The notes below the pieces were generated by a model. It did not search any database. It worked only from the letters and a program-made list of their open reading frames with translations, and was not told the DNA's origin. Shown piece after piece: positions 26,470 to 34,549 of a DNA stretch of 64,000 bases (positions within the stretch are counted from its first letter, which is position 1; the number at the start of each line of letters is the position of its first letter). The stretch is from Gammaproteobacteria bacterium (lineage in GTDB: Bacteria > Pseudomonadota > Gammaproteobacteria > Burkholderiales > Thiobacillaceae): assembly GCA_018820765.1 (NCBI GenBank), contig JAHJNN010000018.1:62001-126000 (forward strand). Direction: 5' to 3'. Both the position numbers and the translations under genes were made by a program.

Positions 26470-26745
26470 TGCTGCTCTCCTGAAAAACGCGGAGGCAACC
26501 GTCCCCTTGCGGGGTGGATGCACCCCGCCGGGTTGATGAATTAAATCCCGGCCTCCATGCCCTTGTGGGGACATCGAGGCGTTCCGGTCTCAGGGACTGA
26601 CCGGACTCAAACGGCGATGCGTGACGCGCATCGGTCGGGCTGAAACTGACAGCCAGCAGTGAAACACTACAAAGGCCCGGAGCCTTTCTCCAACACGCCG
26701 GCTTCAGCCCGTGCGTTCGAGAAAAGCCCCCCCCGGAGGGAGGGC
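26470..26745 (-). promoter_or_regulatory. Repeated structured leader, long form, class 1
   Basis: It is nearly identical to the leader at 22794. It holds TCCGGT-CAG/CTG-ACCGGA (26583-26605), CGATGCG/CGCATCG (26615-26633), GCGGGGTG/CACCCCGC near the gene, and at its 5' end a C-run/G-run hairpin followed by CTTTTC, as in an intrinsic terminator. Confidence 0.8.
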
Positions 26746-26750
26746 AAAAA

Positions 26751-28160
26751 TTAACCGCAAGCAATCAGTGCTGCATCGCCTTGTTGGCAGCCGCTTGGCC
26801 CCTCGATTGCCCAGCGCTTGAGCGCGTTTGCAATCAAGGCGCCGATCGCCATGAACGGCCCATAAATCACCGACTGGCCAAGGACTTCATGAGCAGTTGT
26901 TTCACAAAGCCCATCGATCAGACGCTCGGGAATTTGCTTTACCCGGGCGTGCTCGCCTGCGGTCAACTGACGGAGCAGGTCAGGGTTGCGCGGGTGGCGG
27001 ATCTTCGGGTCGGTGCTTCTCACCTTGGCGTAACCCTTGGTGATAGTCCCGATCCGGGTAGAACCGCCATCGAAAACCTGCATCATGAATCCCTTGCCGG
27101 CCTCCTTGTCGCGTTCCTGCTTGGCTTTCAAACCTGGCATGGTCGACCACCTTGGGTCGTCGTCGTCGACCTCATCCAGCGCATCTCCAAGGGTGATCGG
27201 GATTCTGTCCGGCACCGCCAGGTCGTTCATCGAAAAGATCACCCCATTGGTCACGGCCACCATGCAATAGCGTTTGCGGTCCTCTACTGCATTGAAGGAT
27301 TCGCCAGACAGCACCACTTCATGGACTGCGTAGCCAAGGTCCCGCAACTGCGATCGGATGATGGCGCCGCTGGCCGTATCCCGATACTGGGGCACGTTTT
27401 CCAGAACCACCACCAACGGGTTGACCGCTGCGACGATCGCCAGAAAGGCAACAGCCAGATGGCCTACCTCGGGATGATCCTCCGGCACGCCAAGCTTGCG
27501 CTTGGAGCGTCCGGAGAGGCTGGCACCAGAACATGGAATCCCGGCCTCCAGAATATCCACGTCTGGAAGCTTGGCCATGGCCCAGCGATCAAAGGCCAGT
27601 TCCTGCATGGGAGCCGCGATGCCTACGGTGTCGGATTCCCAGCAATCATTGGCTTCCCTGGCATGATCGAGCAGCTCAGGTCTGATCTCATTGGCAAAAA
27701 TCAGCCTTGAGTCCAGCCCCTCGCGGTATAACCCCGCATGAATCGCATGGCACATGATGCCGCCGCCATGGGAAAGCGACCCGATTTCCAGCGGGTCACC
27801 CTGCCCCATCCTGGCGGCAGTTCGCTCGACTCTCTCCTGGCGACGCATCTCGGATGCAAGCGGAAGGATATGGATTTCCTCCTCCAGCATCACCACCCGT
27901 ACCGCGCTCATTCCCTCGAACATCTCCAGCAGTTCCCTGCTATTTATGTCGATGACCGGATACTCGCATTCGCCTCGCCGTTTCCGCGAGACCACACGAA
28001 TGCCCTGATCAGATCGAGTGAGCACCAGTCTCGCGTCATCCAGCTTTATGTCGAATCGAGTGCCGGGCTTGAATCCAACATGATCCAGATTGGAACCTTG
28101 AAGCCACACCCGCGGAGCACCTTTGTTTTCGCCGATTGAGGTGATGAGATAGTGCTTCAT
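26751..28160 (-). CDS. C5-cytosine DNA methyltransferase with N-terminal SymE/AbrB-like domain
   Basis: 469 aa. Residues about 18-55 (VWLQGSNLDHVGFKPGTRFD) look like a SymE/AbrB-type beta domain. The rest is a Dcm-type methylase: catalytic loop GIPCSGAS (C210), motif VI LENVP (254-257), then a target-recognition region and C-terminal TTAHEVLGQSV. Motif IV is PCS where most family members have PCQ. Motif I (SLSHGGG) is also atypical. It starts in an ATGA overlap with the upstream gene. Solitary, no matching endonuclease in the window. Confidence 0.88.
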   Translation of the reverse strand: MKHYLITSIGENKGAPRVWLQGSNLDHVGFKPGTRFDIKLDDARLVLTRSDQGIRVVSRKRRGECEYPVIDINSRELLEMFEGMSAVRVVMLEEEIHILPLASEMRRQERVERTAARMGQGDPLEIGSLSHGGGIMCHAIHAGLYREGLDSRLIFANEIRPELLDHAREANDCWESDTVGIAAPMQELAFDRWAMAKLPDVDILEAGIPCSGASLSGRSKRKLGVPEDHPEVGHLAVAFLAIVAAVNPLVVVLENVPQYRDTASGAIIRSQLRDLGYAVHEVVLSGESFNAVEDRKRYCMVAVTNGVIFSMNDLAVPDRIPITLGDALDEVDDDDPRWSTMPGLKAKQERDKEAGKGFMMQVFDGGSTRIGTITKGYAKVRSTDPKIRHPRNPDLLRQLTAGEHARVKQIPERLIDGLCETTAHEVLGQSVIYGPFMAIGALIANALKRWAIEGPSGCQQGDAALIACG

Positions 28161-28819
28161 TTGAGCACCTCATCCATCCCGAGCGCTTTCCGGTAACGCC
28201 TGCGATGCTTCACAATTGCGTCCTGCAAACTTCCTGGCTGAGCCGTGGCCTGGTTTGGTGTGCTGATCCCCGGCGCATTACTCAAATCCGCAGGCAGGGT
28301 ATCCAGATCACGGTAATCAACCGGCTGCCACAACACAGGTTCAGCAAGCCGTCGCACCTGGTTCCAAACGAATCCGGCCTCGTGCTGCTTTACGGTGCCG
28401 ACCCCAGTATGACAAAGGGCTTCGTGAATCTCATTGCCCGTGTTGATTTGATGCAAACAGTCATCGTCCGCATACTCAGTATCGGTTGAGACAACCACGT
28501 AGCGCAGCGGGAAATCCGCGATCAACTCCTCGACACCGCCTTCGCCCAGCCATACCAGGACCGTTGGAGCATTTCCCCCAATGGCCTCGACTGTCTGCAT
28601 GGATTGAAGCCGTGCAAGCGCTTTGCCGGCAGGCTCGAACTCATCGAAGGCTTCCATCGGCGTCTCGTAACCGGCCTCTTCCGCACGCTTGATGGCGACG
28701 TCGTAGTGCTCGCCAAGGTCATACGACGATCTGGACAAACTAACATCCGTCTCAAAAAAATCGGACGAACCACCCGCATCGCGGCCGAGCACATAGGTTT
28801 TCACATTCATCATTTCCAT
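28157..28819 (-). CDS. Uncharacterised ICE protein with shared PTV-WL-GG domain (220 aa)
   Basis: The central part (PTVLVWLGEGGVEELI, FPLRYVVVSTDTE) resembles the C-terminal part of the protein at 28902-29594, so the two share a domain. The N-terminal half (SYDLGEHYDVAIKRAEE) is different. ATG 28819 is used because AGGAG is 6 nt upstream. It is coupled by ATGA to the C5 methyltransferase. Function unknown. Confidence 0.75.
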   Translation of the reverse strand: MEMMNVKTYVLGRDAGGSSDFFETDVSLSRSSYDLGEHYDVAIKRAEEAGYETPMEAFDEFEPAGKALARLQSMQTVEAIGGNAPTVLVWLGEGGVEELIADFPLRYVVVSTDTEYADDDCLHQINTGNEIHEALCHTGVGTVKQHEAGFVWNQVRRLAEPVLWQPVDYRDLDTLPADLSNAPGISTPNQATAQPGSLQDAIVKHRRRYRKALGMDEVLK

Positions 28820-28825
28820 TTGCAT

Positions 28826-28880
28826 CTCCTAGAAAAAATCCGGAGACACCCCCTGACGGGGATGCCCCGACAGGGTTAAG
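28826..28880 (-). promoter_or_regulatory. Short hairpin leader
   Basis: On the minus strand CCCTGTC and CGGGG/CCCCG (loop CAT) lie just before the TCTAGGAG ribosome site, equivalent in position to the gene-proximal hairpin of the long leaders. Confidence 0.55.
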
Positions 28881-28901
28881 AAAATTTGAGCTACCGCTTT
28901 G

Positions 28902-29594
28902 CTACTGGCCTTCGACTTCTTCCACCAATTTCGTCACCCACTCAGGAAGGTGATCTGAAAGCACTGTGGAAGAAGTCCGGATGACATCTGCAATGCTTCC
29001 GTTTTCCATCGTGACTTTCATGCTGTCGTTACCATCCGTGTCGGCATCGAGCACCAGGTAGCGCATGGGATGATCCGATGCCATCCATTGCACGATTCCG
29101 CCTTCAAGCCACGCCACAACCGTTGGTTTCGCTTCCCCAGCTGTGCCATTGCTTGAACTGGTTGAAGTGGAGAGGTGCGGCATTGCCACATGCGCTTCCT
29201 CAAGTGCAGACTGAAAAAGTGCCTCGCGAACAGATGCGGAGTTGCTACATTCCTGCGCGGCGATCAGGTGCTCGCACGCACGCCTGGCAGCCGCATCACG
29301 CTCAATAATCTTGACGCACACCTCAGGCTCGGGCCATTCCTGATATTCACCAACAACCTTGAATTCCAGAACGGCACCAGAATCCCCGGTTTCCTCATAG
29401 TCGTCGTACAGCAAGGGCATTTCGGGCGTGTTGTCCCAAATCGTGCAATCAGTGAAAGCCTGATCGGCAATCGAAATCGCGGATTCATCATTTTTGGCTT
29501 GGATGCCCACCCGCACCAAATGCACGTAAGGCAATTCGTACTCAACGAGAAATTTCTTCATGGCCGGCTGCTGCTCGGCGGATAGGTCAGCCAT
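28902..29594 (-). CDS. Uncharacterised ICE protein with shared PTV-WL-GG domain (230 aa)
   Basis: Starts MADLSAEQQPAMKKFLVEY after GAAGGAGAG. The N-terminal part (YVHLVRVGIQAKNDESA, WPEPEVCVKII) differs from its neighbour, but PTVVAWLEGGIVQWMA and HPMRYLVLDADTDG match the 220-aa protein. Such modules recur in ICE hypothetical proteins. The start overlaps the preceding 75-aa gene by 8 nt, so they form one operon. Confidence 0.75.
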   Translation of the reverse strand: MADLSAEQQPAMKKFLVEYELPYVHLVRVGIQAKNDESAISIADQAFTDCTIWDNTPEMPLLYDDYEETGDSGAVLEFKVVGEYQEWPEPEVCVKIIERDAAARRACEHLIAAQECSNSASVREALFQSALEEAHVAMPHLSTSTSSSNGTAGEAKPTVVAWLEGGIVQWMASDHPMRYLVLDADTDGNDSMKVTMENGSIADVIRTSSTVLSDHLPEWVTKLVEEVEGQ

Positions 29595-29814
29595 GGCTCT
29601 CTCCTTCAACAATCTCGAAGCTGCCAGGGCCATTTCCTTCATCGTCCGCCAGGATGATCAAATGCCTGACTTCACCATCCTTGCATCTGATAGCTAGTCC
29701 GAAAAACTCGTCGCCGAAATCATCCCTGTCAGTACGAACGGCATCCTCTATGACCCCGCCAACCAAAGGTTTGAGTTGGTCAAGATAGAACTGCGTGTGC
29801 TCGTTTGCATCCAT
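29587..29814 (-). CDS. Small acidic ICE protein (75 aa)
   Basis: MDANEHTQFYLDQLKPLVGG to EGESHG; strongly acidic, one compact alpha/beta domain predicted by pattern (FFGLAIRCKDGEVRHLIIL). The AAGGAGAAGG site fixes the start at 29814. It overlaps the next gene by 8 nt. Acidic small proteins on ICEs can be DNA mimics, but nothing here proves that. Confidence 0.7.
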   Translation of the reverse strand: MDANEHTQFYLDQLKPLVGGVIEDAVRTDRDDFGDEFFGLAIRCKDGEVRHLIILADDEGNGPGSFEIVEGESHG

Positions 29815-29885
29815 TTCCTTCTCCTTTTCAATCAAAAAAAAGGAGGGGAATCCCCCAGAGGGGATTGCACCCTCCGGGTAGCCGC
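29815..29885 (-). promoter_or_regulatory. Short hairpin leader
   Basis: On the minus strand CCGGAGGG with CCCCTCTGG around TGCAATC, followed by TCCCCTCCTTTTTTTT (about 29838-29852). The run of eight T directly after the GC-rich hairpin makes it look like an intrinsic terminator placed in front of the 75-aa gene. Confidence 0.6.
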
Positions 29886-29907
29886 ATTGAGCGGAATTCA
29901 CTTGAAA

Positions 29908-30162
29908 CTACATTTTTGCTGCCACCAGCCAGCGATAAACACCCATCAGACTTGTGAGCGTGAAGCCGATTTGCATAACAACCAGTCCATGCGCACCAAC
30001 CTTGACTCCATAAGCAATCCAGGCACCGTTGGACAGCAGGAACAGCAGCCAGCCGAAGCGGCTTGCTCTCACATTGAGCGAGAGCAATGCAGCGCCAGTC
30101 AGACCAAGAAATGCGCCGGCCCACTCAAATGCCCATAGGGGAATATCAGATATAGGGTTCAT
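29908..30162 (-). CDS. Small three-helix membrane protein
   Basis: An 84-aa hydrophobic protein with three predicted membrane segments (about residues 9-30, 36-54, 58-80). It recalls half-transporter families such as PnuC-like or SemiSWEET-like proteins, but no diagnostic motif is visible, so the substrate is unknown. Its ATG overlaps the stop of the upstream 318-aa gene as ATGA. Confidence 0.7.
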   Translation of the reverse strand: MNPISDIPLWAFEWAGAFLGLTGAALLSLNVRASRFGWLLFLLSNGAWIAYGVKVGAHGLVVMQIGFTLTSLMGVYRWLVAAKM

Positions 30163-31115
30163 GCAGCTTTAAGGACAGCATTGCCAAGTACTGCCCTAAT
30201 CTCCTCAGATAGTGATTCTTCCGCCAATTTTCTGCCGACATAGCCCCATACAGCAGACTCGTCGATCAGTTTCAGGCAATCACCCTCGATCGAAAATACA
30301 TCGACCGCCACCCCGTAACAGTCACCCGCCAGCCAGGAGTTATACGACCCGAGTGCCTGACGCACAAACTCGACTGCCTTGGTGCGCGCCGCATTAAGGC
30401 CTTCATTGGTCTTGATCGAGTCCAGCTCTTCACGAAGGCATTGATCGGGCACCCAAACACCAGCACCCCGAGCCGTATCAAAGAGGCATTGCGGCCCAGA
30501 GCCTGTCACCGACCAAACCTGGCCACCATGCTCATAACAATCGAGCATGACGGTGTAGGGATCGCCTACTTGGCCTGACAGTCTGGCTAATTGCCAAGCC
30601 TCATCAAGCAGGCTCTCCCAGGTGACGTGCTCACGTATTTTCTCCACGAGCCAGGATTCCCGGTGATAGGGAAGCTGGCCTGTGAAGTCCCCGACGAAGT
30701 ACTCAAGCGCCTGATCGCGGCTCAGCCCACTGTTATTGGCACACTCCAGGATGAACGCAACCAGATCGGCCTGGAACCTGGTTCTGACCAACTCCTTCAA
30801 GGCAGACTCCGCCTCGCGCTCGACAACTCGCAGGGATAGATCACGCTGCCAATCTGAATCCAGGCCAAGTGCGGCTTGCATCTTGGCGTGCTGGCCCGAA
30901 TGACGGTGCGATGAATAGATATGTCCCATTCCGTCACAGTCGTCTAAAGGATTTTCGACATCATGATCGTCAACAAGGTAGCCAACTGCGATCAGACCAC
31001 CCTGTTTTTCGATTTTGTGTTCCACGTAGCTCATGACGCAGGAAGGTTCGAAGCTCAACTCGGCGGTCAATCCATCCACGTCAATCTCGGATACCTTGCG
31101 GGTACGGAAATTCAT
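30159..31115 (-). CDS. Uncharacterised ICE protein (318 aa)
   Basis: The N-terminus (TRKVSEIDVDGLTAELSF) and the C-terminus (LKLIDESAVWGYVGRKLAEE) are typical of ICE cargo of unknown role. A central SWLAGDCYGVAVD segment is conserved-looking. AGGAGAGCAGCGCT-ATG sets the start. It carries a long leader upstream and is coupled to the membrane protein downstream. Confidence 0.75.
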   Translation of the reverse strand: MNFRTRKVSEIDVDGLTAELSFEPSCVMSYVEHKIEKQGGLIAVGYLVDDHDVENPLDDCDGMGHIYSSHRHSGQHAKMQAALGLDSDWQRDLSLRVVEREAESALKELVRTRFQADLVAFILECANNSGLSRDQALEYFVGDFTGQLPYHRESWLVEKIREHVTWESLLDEAWQLARLSGQVGDPYTVMLDCYEHGGQVWSVTGSGPQCLFDTARGAGVWVPDQCLREELDSIKTNEGLNAARTKAVEFVRQALGSYNSWLAGDCYGVAVDVFSIEGDCLKLIDESAVWGYVGRKLAEESLSEEIRAVLGNAVLKAA

Positions 31116-31310
31116 AGCGCTGCTCTCCTAAATAAAAACGCGGAGGCAGCCGAACCCAGTGCGGGGTGGTTGCACCCCGCTGGGTTGAAATAGCAAATTG
31201 AATCCCGGCTTCCGTAGAAGCGTTCCGGTCTCAGGGACTGACCGGACTCATAAGGCGATGCATGACGCGCATCGGTCGGGCTGTAACTGACAGCCAGCAG
31301 AGAAACGCTG
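31116..31310 (-). promoter_or_regulatory. Repeated structured leader, class 1
   Basis: TCCGGT-CAG/CTG-ACCGGA (31224-31246), CGATGC/GCATCG (31256-31274) and CGGGGTG/CACCCCG near the gene. The 5' terminator-like hairpin of the longest copies is absent here. Confidence 0.8.
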
Positions 31311-31323
31311 CTGCAGCAATTGC

Positions 31324-31521
31324 TTAAAGAAATACGTCCTGCGTCCAGGTACCATTCTGCAGTGCCTGTTGAGCAGCGGCATGCGTCTGAAAATACTCAA
31401 CGCTCTCTTTTGAAACAGGGTCACCCCCATCGGCCGTGCCGATATAGAAGCCCGAATTACTTTGAAGCACTTGAAGCGGCAGCTCCAATTTGCACCACCG
31501 TCTTGCCAGTTGACCGTACAC
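31324..31521 (-). CDS. Small hypothetical ICE protein with GTG start (65 aa)
   Basis: A GTG at 31521 follows AAGGAG by 6 nt and encodes VYGQLARRWCKLELPLQVLQ to NGTWTQDVFL. The longer frame upstream is leader sequence and has no ribosome site. The pattern (beta-rich centre FYIGTADGGDPVSKES) suggests a small alpha/beta domain. Homology not recognised. Confidence 0.65.
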   Translation of the reverse strand: MYGQLARRWCKLELPLQVLQSNSGFYIGTADGGDPVSKESVEYFQTHAAAQQALQNGTWTQDVFL

Positions 31522-31795
31522 ACCTTTCTCCTTCGATGAATGGACATACTCCCCAAGAGGGAGTGAAAACGCCCCGCTGGGTTGATGAATTGAATCCCGT
31601 CCTCCATGCCCTTGTGGGAGCATCGAGGCATCCGATCTCAGGGACTGACCGGACTCATAAGGCGATGCGTGACGCGCATCAGTCGGGCTGAAACTGACAG
31701 CCAGCAGTGAAACACTTCAAAGGCTCGGAGCCTTTCTCCAACACGCCGGCCGCAGCCGCGCGTTCGAGAAAAGCCCCCGGGTGGGGGCTTTAAAA
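31522..31795 (-). promoter_or_regulatory. Repeated structured leader, long form, class 1 with intrinsic terminator
   Basis: It begins with a perfect GCCCCC/GGGGGC hairpin followed by TTTTC (31767-31788) that can terminate transcription from the upstream gene. Further on it has CGATGCG (31663-31681) and TCCGGT-CAG/CTG-ATCGGA (31631-31653). In the last hairpin one pair is a G-U wobble instead of G-C, which keeps the stem. Confidence 0.8.
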
Positions 31796-31800
31796 GAAAA

Positions 31801-32325
31801 TCAGGACAGAGGCCGATCAATCGGCATCCATTGCTGGATACCCCGTGTTCCGCCCCATTCCATTTCACTGTCAACAAAGCGGTCTACGTCAGGGTGATAC
31901 TCGCAGAACCGCCCCTCGATCATCCGCCCGAACGACATCACCCCTGACGCAGCGATCACGACCACTGGCTGTTGCTCGCCCGGAAGCGCGTCCTGTGTTT
32001 TTACCCAGCCGAATTGACCAGGCAGGCACACGACTCCATAGGCCTCAGTACCGGGAACAGGTTTTTTCGTACCGGTATCGATCCTGGCCATTCCGATGAA
32101 CAGGAAGCCCATTGCAAGTCGGCCATTTTTCACTTGCCTATCAATTGCAGCCTCGAAGTCCTCCCTCTCAAGGTGGCACTGTTCGCCACACTCCGCCTGG
32201 AAGGCTTCTGCTGCATCCACATACTCAACGTCTGTCGTCGCCAGGATAATCCCGTAACCATCTGGGTCCTTGATGCCCAGCTGGCGAGCAGCTTCTGTGA
32301 CGGTAATGCCAAGGCCAAATAACAT
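31801..32325 (-). CDS. Uncharacterised ICE protein (174 aa)
   Basis: MLFGLGITVTEAARQLGIKD at the start could be a short helix-turn-helix-like element (TVTEAARQLGI), but the rest (PVVVIAASGVMSFGRMIEG, WGGTRGIQQW) is not a known regulator. AAGGAGAGC precedes the ATG at 32325. Frame extension to 32367 is leader. Flanked by leaders on both sides, so probably monocistronic. Confidence 0.7.
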   Translation of the reverse strand: MLFGLGITVTEAARQLGIKDPDGYGIILATTDVEYVDAAEAFQAECGEQCHLEREDFEAAIDRQVKNGRLAMGFLFIGMARIDTGTKKPVPGTEAYGVVCLPGQFGWVKTQDALPGEQQPVVVIAASGVMSFGRMIEGRFCEYHPDVDRFVDSEMEWGGTRGIQQWMPIDRPLS

Positions 32326-32460
32326 ATTGCTCTCCTTAATAAAAAGTAAGGGGAGCACTTTCCCCAAAGGGAGCGTGACTCCCCATGGGGTGGTTGATGA
32401 AATTAAATCCCGGCCTCTTGCGAGGCGTTCCGGTTTCAGGGACTGACCGGACTCAAGCTT
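32326..32460 (-). promoter_or_regulatory. Repeated structured leader, hybrid
   Basis: The central hairpin is class 1 (32429-32451, bulge AA instead of AG), while the gene-proximal hairpins (CCCCATGGGG, GGGGAGTCACGCTCCC) are those of class 2. The modules therefore recombine or are exchanged independently. Confidence 0.75.
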
Positions 32461-32482
32461 TTACGAAACTCGCTTCATGGCA

Positions 32483-32821
32483 CTACATCCCATGAAATAC
32501 GCAACGATCAGCCAATTCGGCCAGTGACTCCCACTCATCAAATGAACGACATTCATCCAGAAATTCCTTGATGAGCGCCAACGCAATCGAGCGGTTCCCA
32601 CTGTCCAGGGGCAGGAGGTCATTGAATTTCAACCCACCTTCACCGTGCAACGCCTTGATGAGCCTGGCCAACGCTCTTCCACCGCCCGTATCCCCCAAAC
32701 TTCGCAGAATCTGCTCTGCCTGAAGGAACACATCGTTGGCAACATCCTCAGCCTGTTGGGCACGGAAATCGTCAACTGTGATGGCAAGAATCTCAGACTG
32801 AGGAGGCATGCTCGATTTCAT
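32483..32821 (-). CDS. Uncharacterised ICE protein (112 aa)
   Basis: A helical acidic protein (MKSSMPPQSEILAITVDDFR to LAELADRCVFHGM) starting 3 nt after the DUF3275 stop, with GGAAGG at the end of that gene as a ribosome site. So it is co-transcribed with DUF3275. No domain recognised. Confidence 0.7.
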   Translation of the reverse strand: MKSSMPPQSEILAITVDDFRAQQAEDVANDVFLQAEQILRSLGDTGGGRALARLIKALHGEGGLKFNDLLPLDSGNRSIALALIKEFLDECRSFDEWESLAELADRCVFHGM

Positions 32822-32823
32822 GA

Positions 32824-33396
32824 TTACTTTTCCTTCCTGGACCATCCTTGGGTTTTTGCATCGAACACGTAACCCATCTCCTTCAGACGGTCACGCTGAC
32901 TGCGGAAGACAGCTCGATCCACAGTGGGGTCAAGTTTCACGTCCTTGCTAACCCAGACAAGGTCGGCAAGATCGGCCCCAAACAATTCCAGCAACTCCTG
33001 GAAAACCGGATCCTGATTTTCATGCTCCTGAACCAGCGCTGCTGGAACAGGAATATCGGATGGACCTGTTTGATTCGCTGCCGATGCGGGCTCTGTGGCG
33101 ATTGGATCGGGTTCGCTTGGCACGTCATCAAGCTTGCCTTCATCAACCGTGTCCAGGAATATTTCCATTACCTTCGCACGAATGTCGGTGGTCGATTTCC
33201 CGCGCCAAATATACGAACTGAGGTAAAAATTCTCGACTAGAAACTCACCCTCGTATCGGCCTTCCGAGAACTGATCGAGGATGGGCTCCTTGACCTTGAA
33301 CTCTCCAATCGGGGTGGTCAGGTCGCCGACGCAGAACTTGCCATTGGCACCTTTGATTTCCTTGATTACAAGCGTTCCATTGATGCGAATAGACAT
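32824..33396 (-). CDS. DUF3275 family ICE protein
   Basis: 190 aa. The N-terminal domain (GTLVIKEIKGANGKFCVGDL, IGEFKVKEPILDQFSEGRYE, YLSSYIWRG) is typical of DUF3275, a marker of ICEs of the clc/PFGI-1 group with unknown function. A Pro/Ala-rich linker leads to a C-terminal FGADLADLVWVSKDVKLDP and R-rich tail. AAGGAGAGCATT-ATG sets the start at 33396; the 70 upstream codons of open frame are leader. Confidence 0.85.
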   Translation of the reverse strand: MSIRINGTLVIKEIKGANGKFCVGDLTTPIGEFKVKEPILDQFSEGRYEGEFLVENFYLSSYIWRGKSTTDIRAKVMEIFLDTVDEGKLDDVPSEPDPIATEPASAANQTGPSDIPVPAALVQEHENQDPVFQELLELFGADLADLVWVSKDVKLDPTVDRAVFRSQRDRLKEMGYVFDAKTQGWSRKEK

Positions 33397-33600
33397 AATG
33401 CTCTCCTTAAATAAACAGAAAAAAAGGGAGCACTTTCCCCAAAGGGGGCGTGACTCCCCATGGGGTGGTTGAACTGCGATGGAATTCCAAGTCAGAAGAC
33501 CCGCCGTTTTCAGGAACTGAACGGCTTTAATTGGCGATGCATAACGTGCATCGGTCGGGCTGATACTGACAGCCAGCAGTAAAACTTTGGCAAACGGCTT
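33397..33600 (-). promoter_or_regulatory. Repeated structured leader, class 2 (DUF3275)
   Basis: GCCGTT-CAG/CTG-AACGGC at 33503-33525, CCCCATGGGG near the gene, and CGATGCA/TGCATCG at 33535-33553. The last stem closes with an A-T pair where other copies (26615-26633) have G-C, another paired change. Confidence 0.8.
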
Positions 33601-34119
33601 ATCCAAGATGGCCAGTTCTCCTGGATACCCCGCTTGCGGGGCAGGATGGGTTGGTCATGATTCAATGTGGTCGGTAATGAAACCCCTGCTCAACTCTTCC
33701 ATATAGGAAGCGACGCACCGCACTGAGGGGCTCGGCGCGAATTTTGGGATGCGGCAAACCGCAAATGCCGTGACCGTTCTGGCCGTCACAACCCATGATC
33801 TGATCGATGCCCAGAAGGCTTGCCCGAAACCTGGTCTCGGGCAAGCCTTCTGGCGGGTGTAGGGAAGACGGGTTATCGGTCCGTCTCAGGGATGAGGCAA
33901 GCAGATGGGGATGCATCCGTCGCCAATGTAACCCCTGGGAAACCTGCGGAGGAATCCCAATCCGGTATGAGGGGCTGCCCGGACTAAAAGCCAGCGCTTA
34001 GGGCGCCAATCCTGCTGTACTCAGCAAACGAGAAACTGGGTTTACCGAAACGGGCATGGCCCGCTTGGGTAAACGCCCAGAGGCTGGGCGTTTCCTTCGA
34101 TCAACCGAAACAGATTCTA
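33601..34119. other. Non-coding stretch with strong hairpins
   Basis: No convincing gene. It contains a perfect 17-bp inverted repeat with a 9-nt loop (33811-33827 and 33837-33853; arms start CCAGAAGGC) and a second hairpin AAACGCCCAG/CTGGGCGTTT at about 34071-34093. The latter lies just after the stop of the 47-aa gene and could terminate its transcript. A minus-strand frame at 33662-33916 lacks a ribosome site and is not called. Confidence 0.55.
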
Positions 34120-34263
34120 TCAGCCACGACGGAACCGGAGTACATCCCGTTCACAAAGCAAACCCCGTCGACGTGGAATGCAGTGAAACCACCTGGCGTC
34201 CTTGATCGGCACTTCAGCCTTGGCCATCAATTGAAGGAAGTTTAGTGAGAGTTGCTGATTCAT
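34120..34263 (-). CDS. Small basic ICE protein (47 aa)
   Basis: MNQQLSLNFLQLMAKAEVPI then an Arg-rich tail (IPRRRGLLCERDVLRFRRG). CAGGAGACATCC-ATG is a good start signal. It sits behind a hairpin leader and follows the 33-aa gene. The role is unknown; size and charge would suit a nucleic-acid-binding peptide. Confidence 0.55.
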   Translation of the reverse strand: MNQQLSLNFLQLMAKAEVPIKDARWFHCIPRRRGLLCERDVLRFRRG

Positions 34264-34287
34264 GGATGTCTCCTGTTGGTTGGTTGC

Positions 34288-34327
34288 GGGGTTTTCACCG
34301 GAGGGTTGGCCCTCTGGTGAAAACCCC
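34288..34327 (-). promoter_or_regulatory. 18-bp hairpin leader before the 47-aa gene
   Basis: Positions 34288-34305 and 34310-34327 pair over 18 bp with one mismatch and a 4-nt loop. It lies between the 33-aa and 47-aa genes, in the position of the short leaders. Confidence 0.7.
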
Positions 34328-34354
34328 ACGCAGGAGGTTTTCAGATTGACTCCA

Positions 34355-34456
34355 TCAATTCGACAGAGTGCTCGCCAAGGCGATGACTTGTGACACCACC
34401 ACGCACAGGCTCATGATGCGCAAATCGAACAGAACATTCAGAAAAGCTTCTTTCAT
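34355..34456 (-). CDS. Putative 33-aa membrane peptide
   Basis: CCAGGAGTCCACG-ATG opens 33 codons (MKEAFLNVLFDLRIMSLCVV to ALASTLSN) rich in hydrophobic residues, enough for one membrane helix. It is short, but the ribosome site and a hairpin upstream (GGGAGT/ACTCCC near 34500-34530) have the form used by the other genes here. Confidence 0.5.
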   Translation of the reverse strand: MKEAFLNVLFDLRIMSLCVVVSQVIALASTLSN

Positions 34457-34549
34457 CGTGGACTCCTGGTTTTCAAAATGAAAACCGGGGAGTCCACGAC
34501 ACCCGGCAGGGAGTGTGAAACTCCCCGGTCGGGTTTGTGAAGCGGGAGG

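Noticed and set aside
26781-27710. A 309-codon plus-strand frame
   Set aside because: Antisense to the C5 methyltransferase with its catalytic PCS and ENVP motifs.
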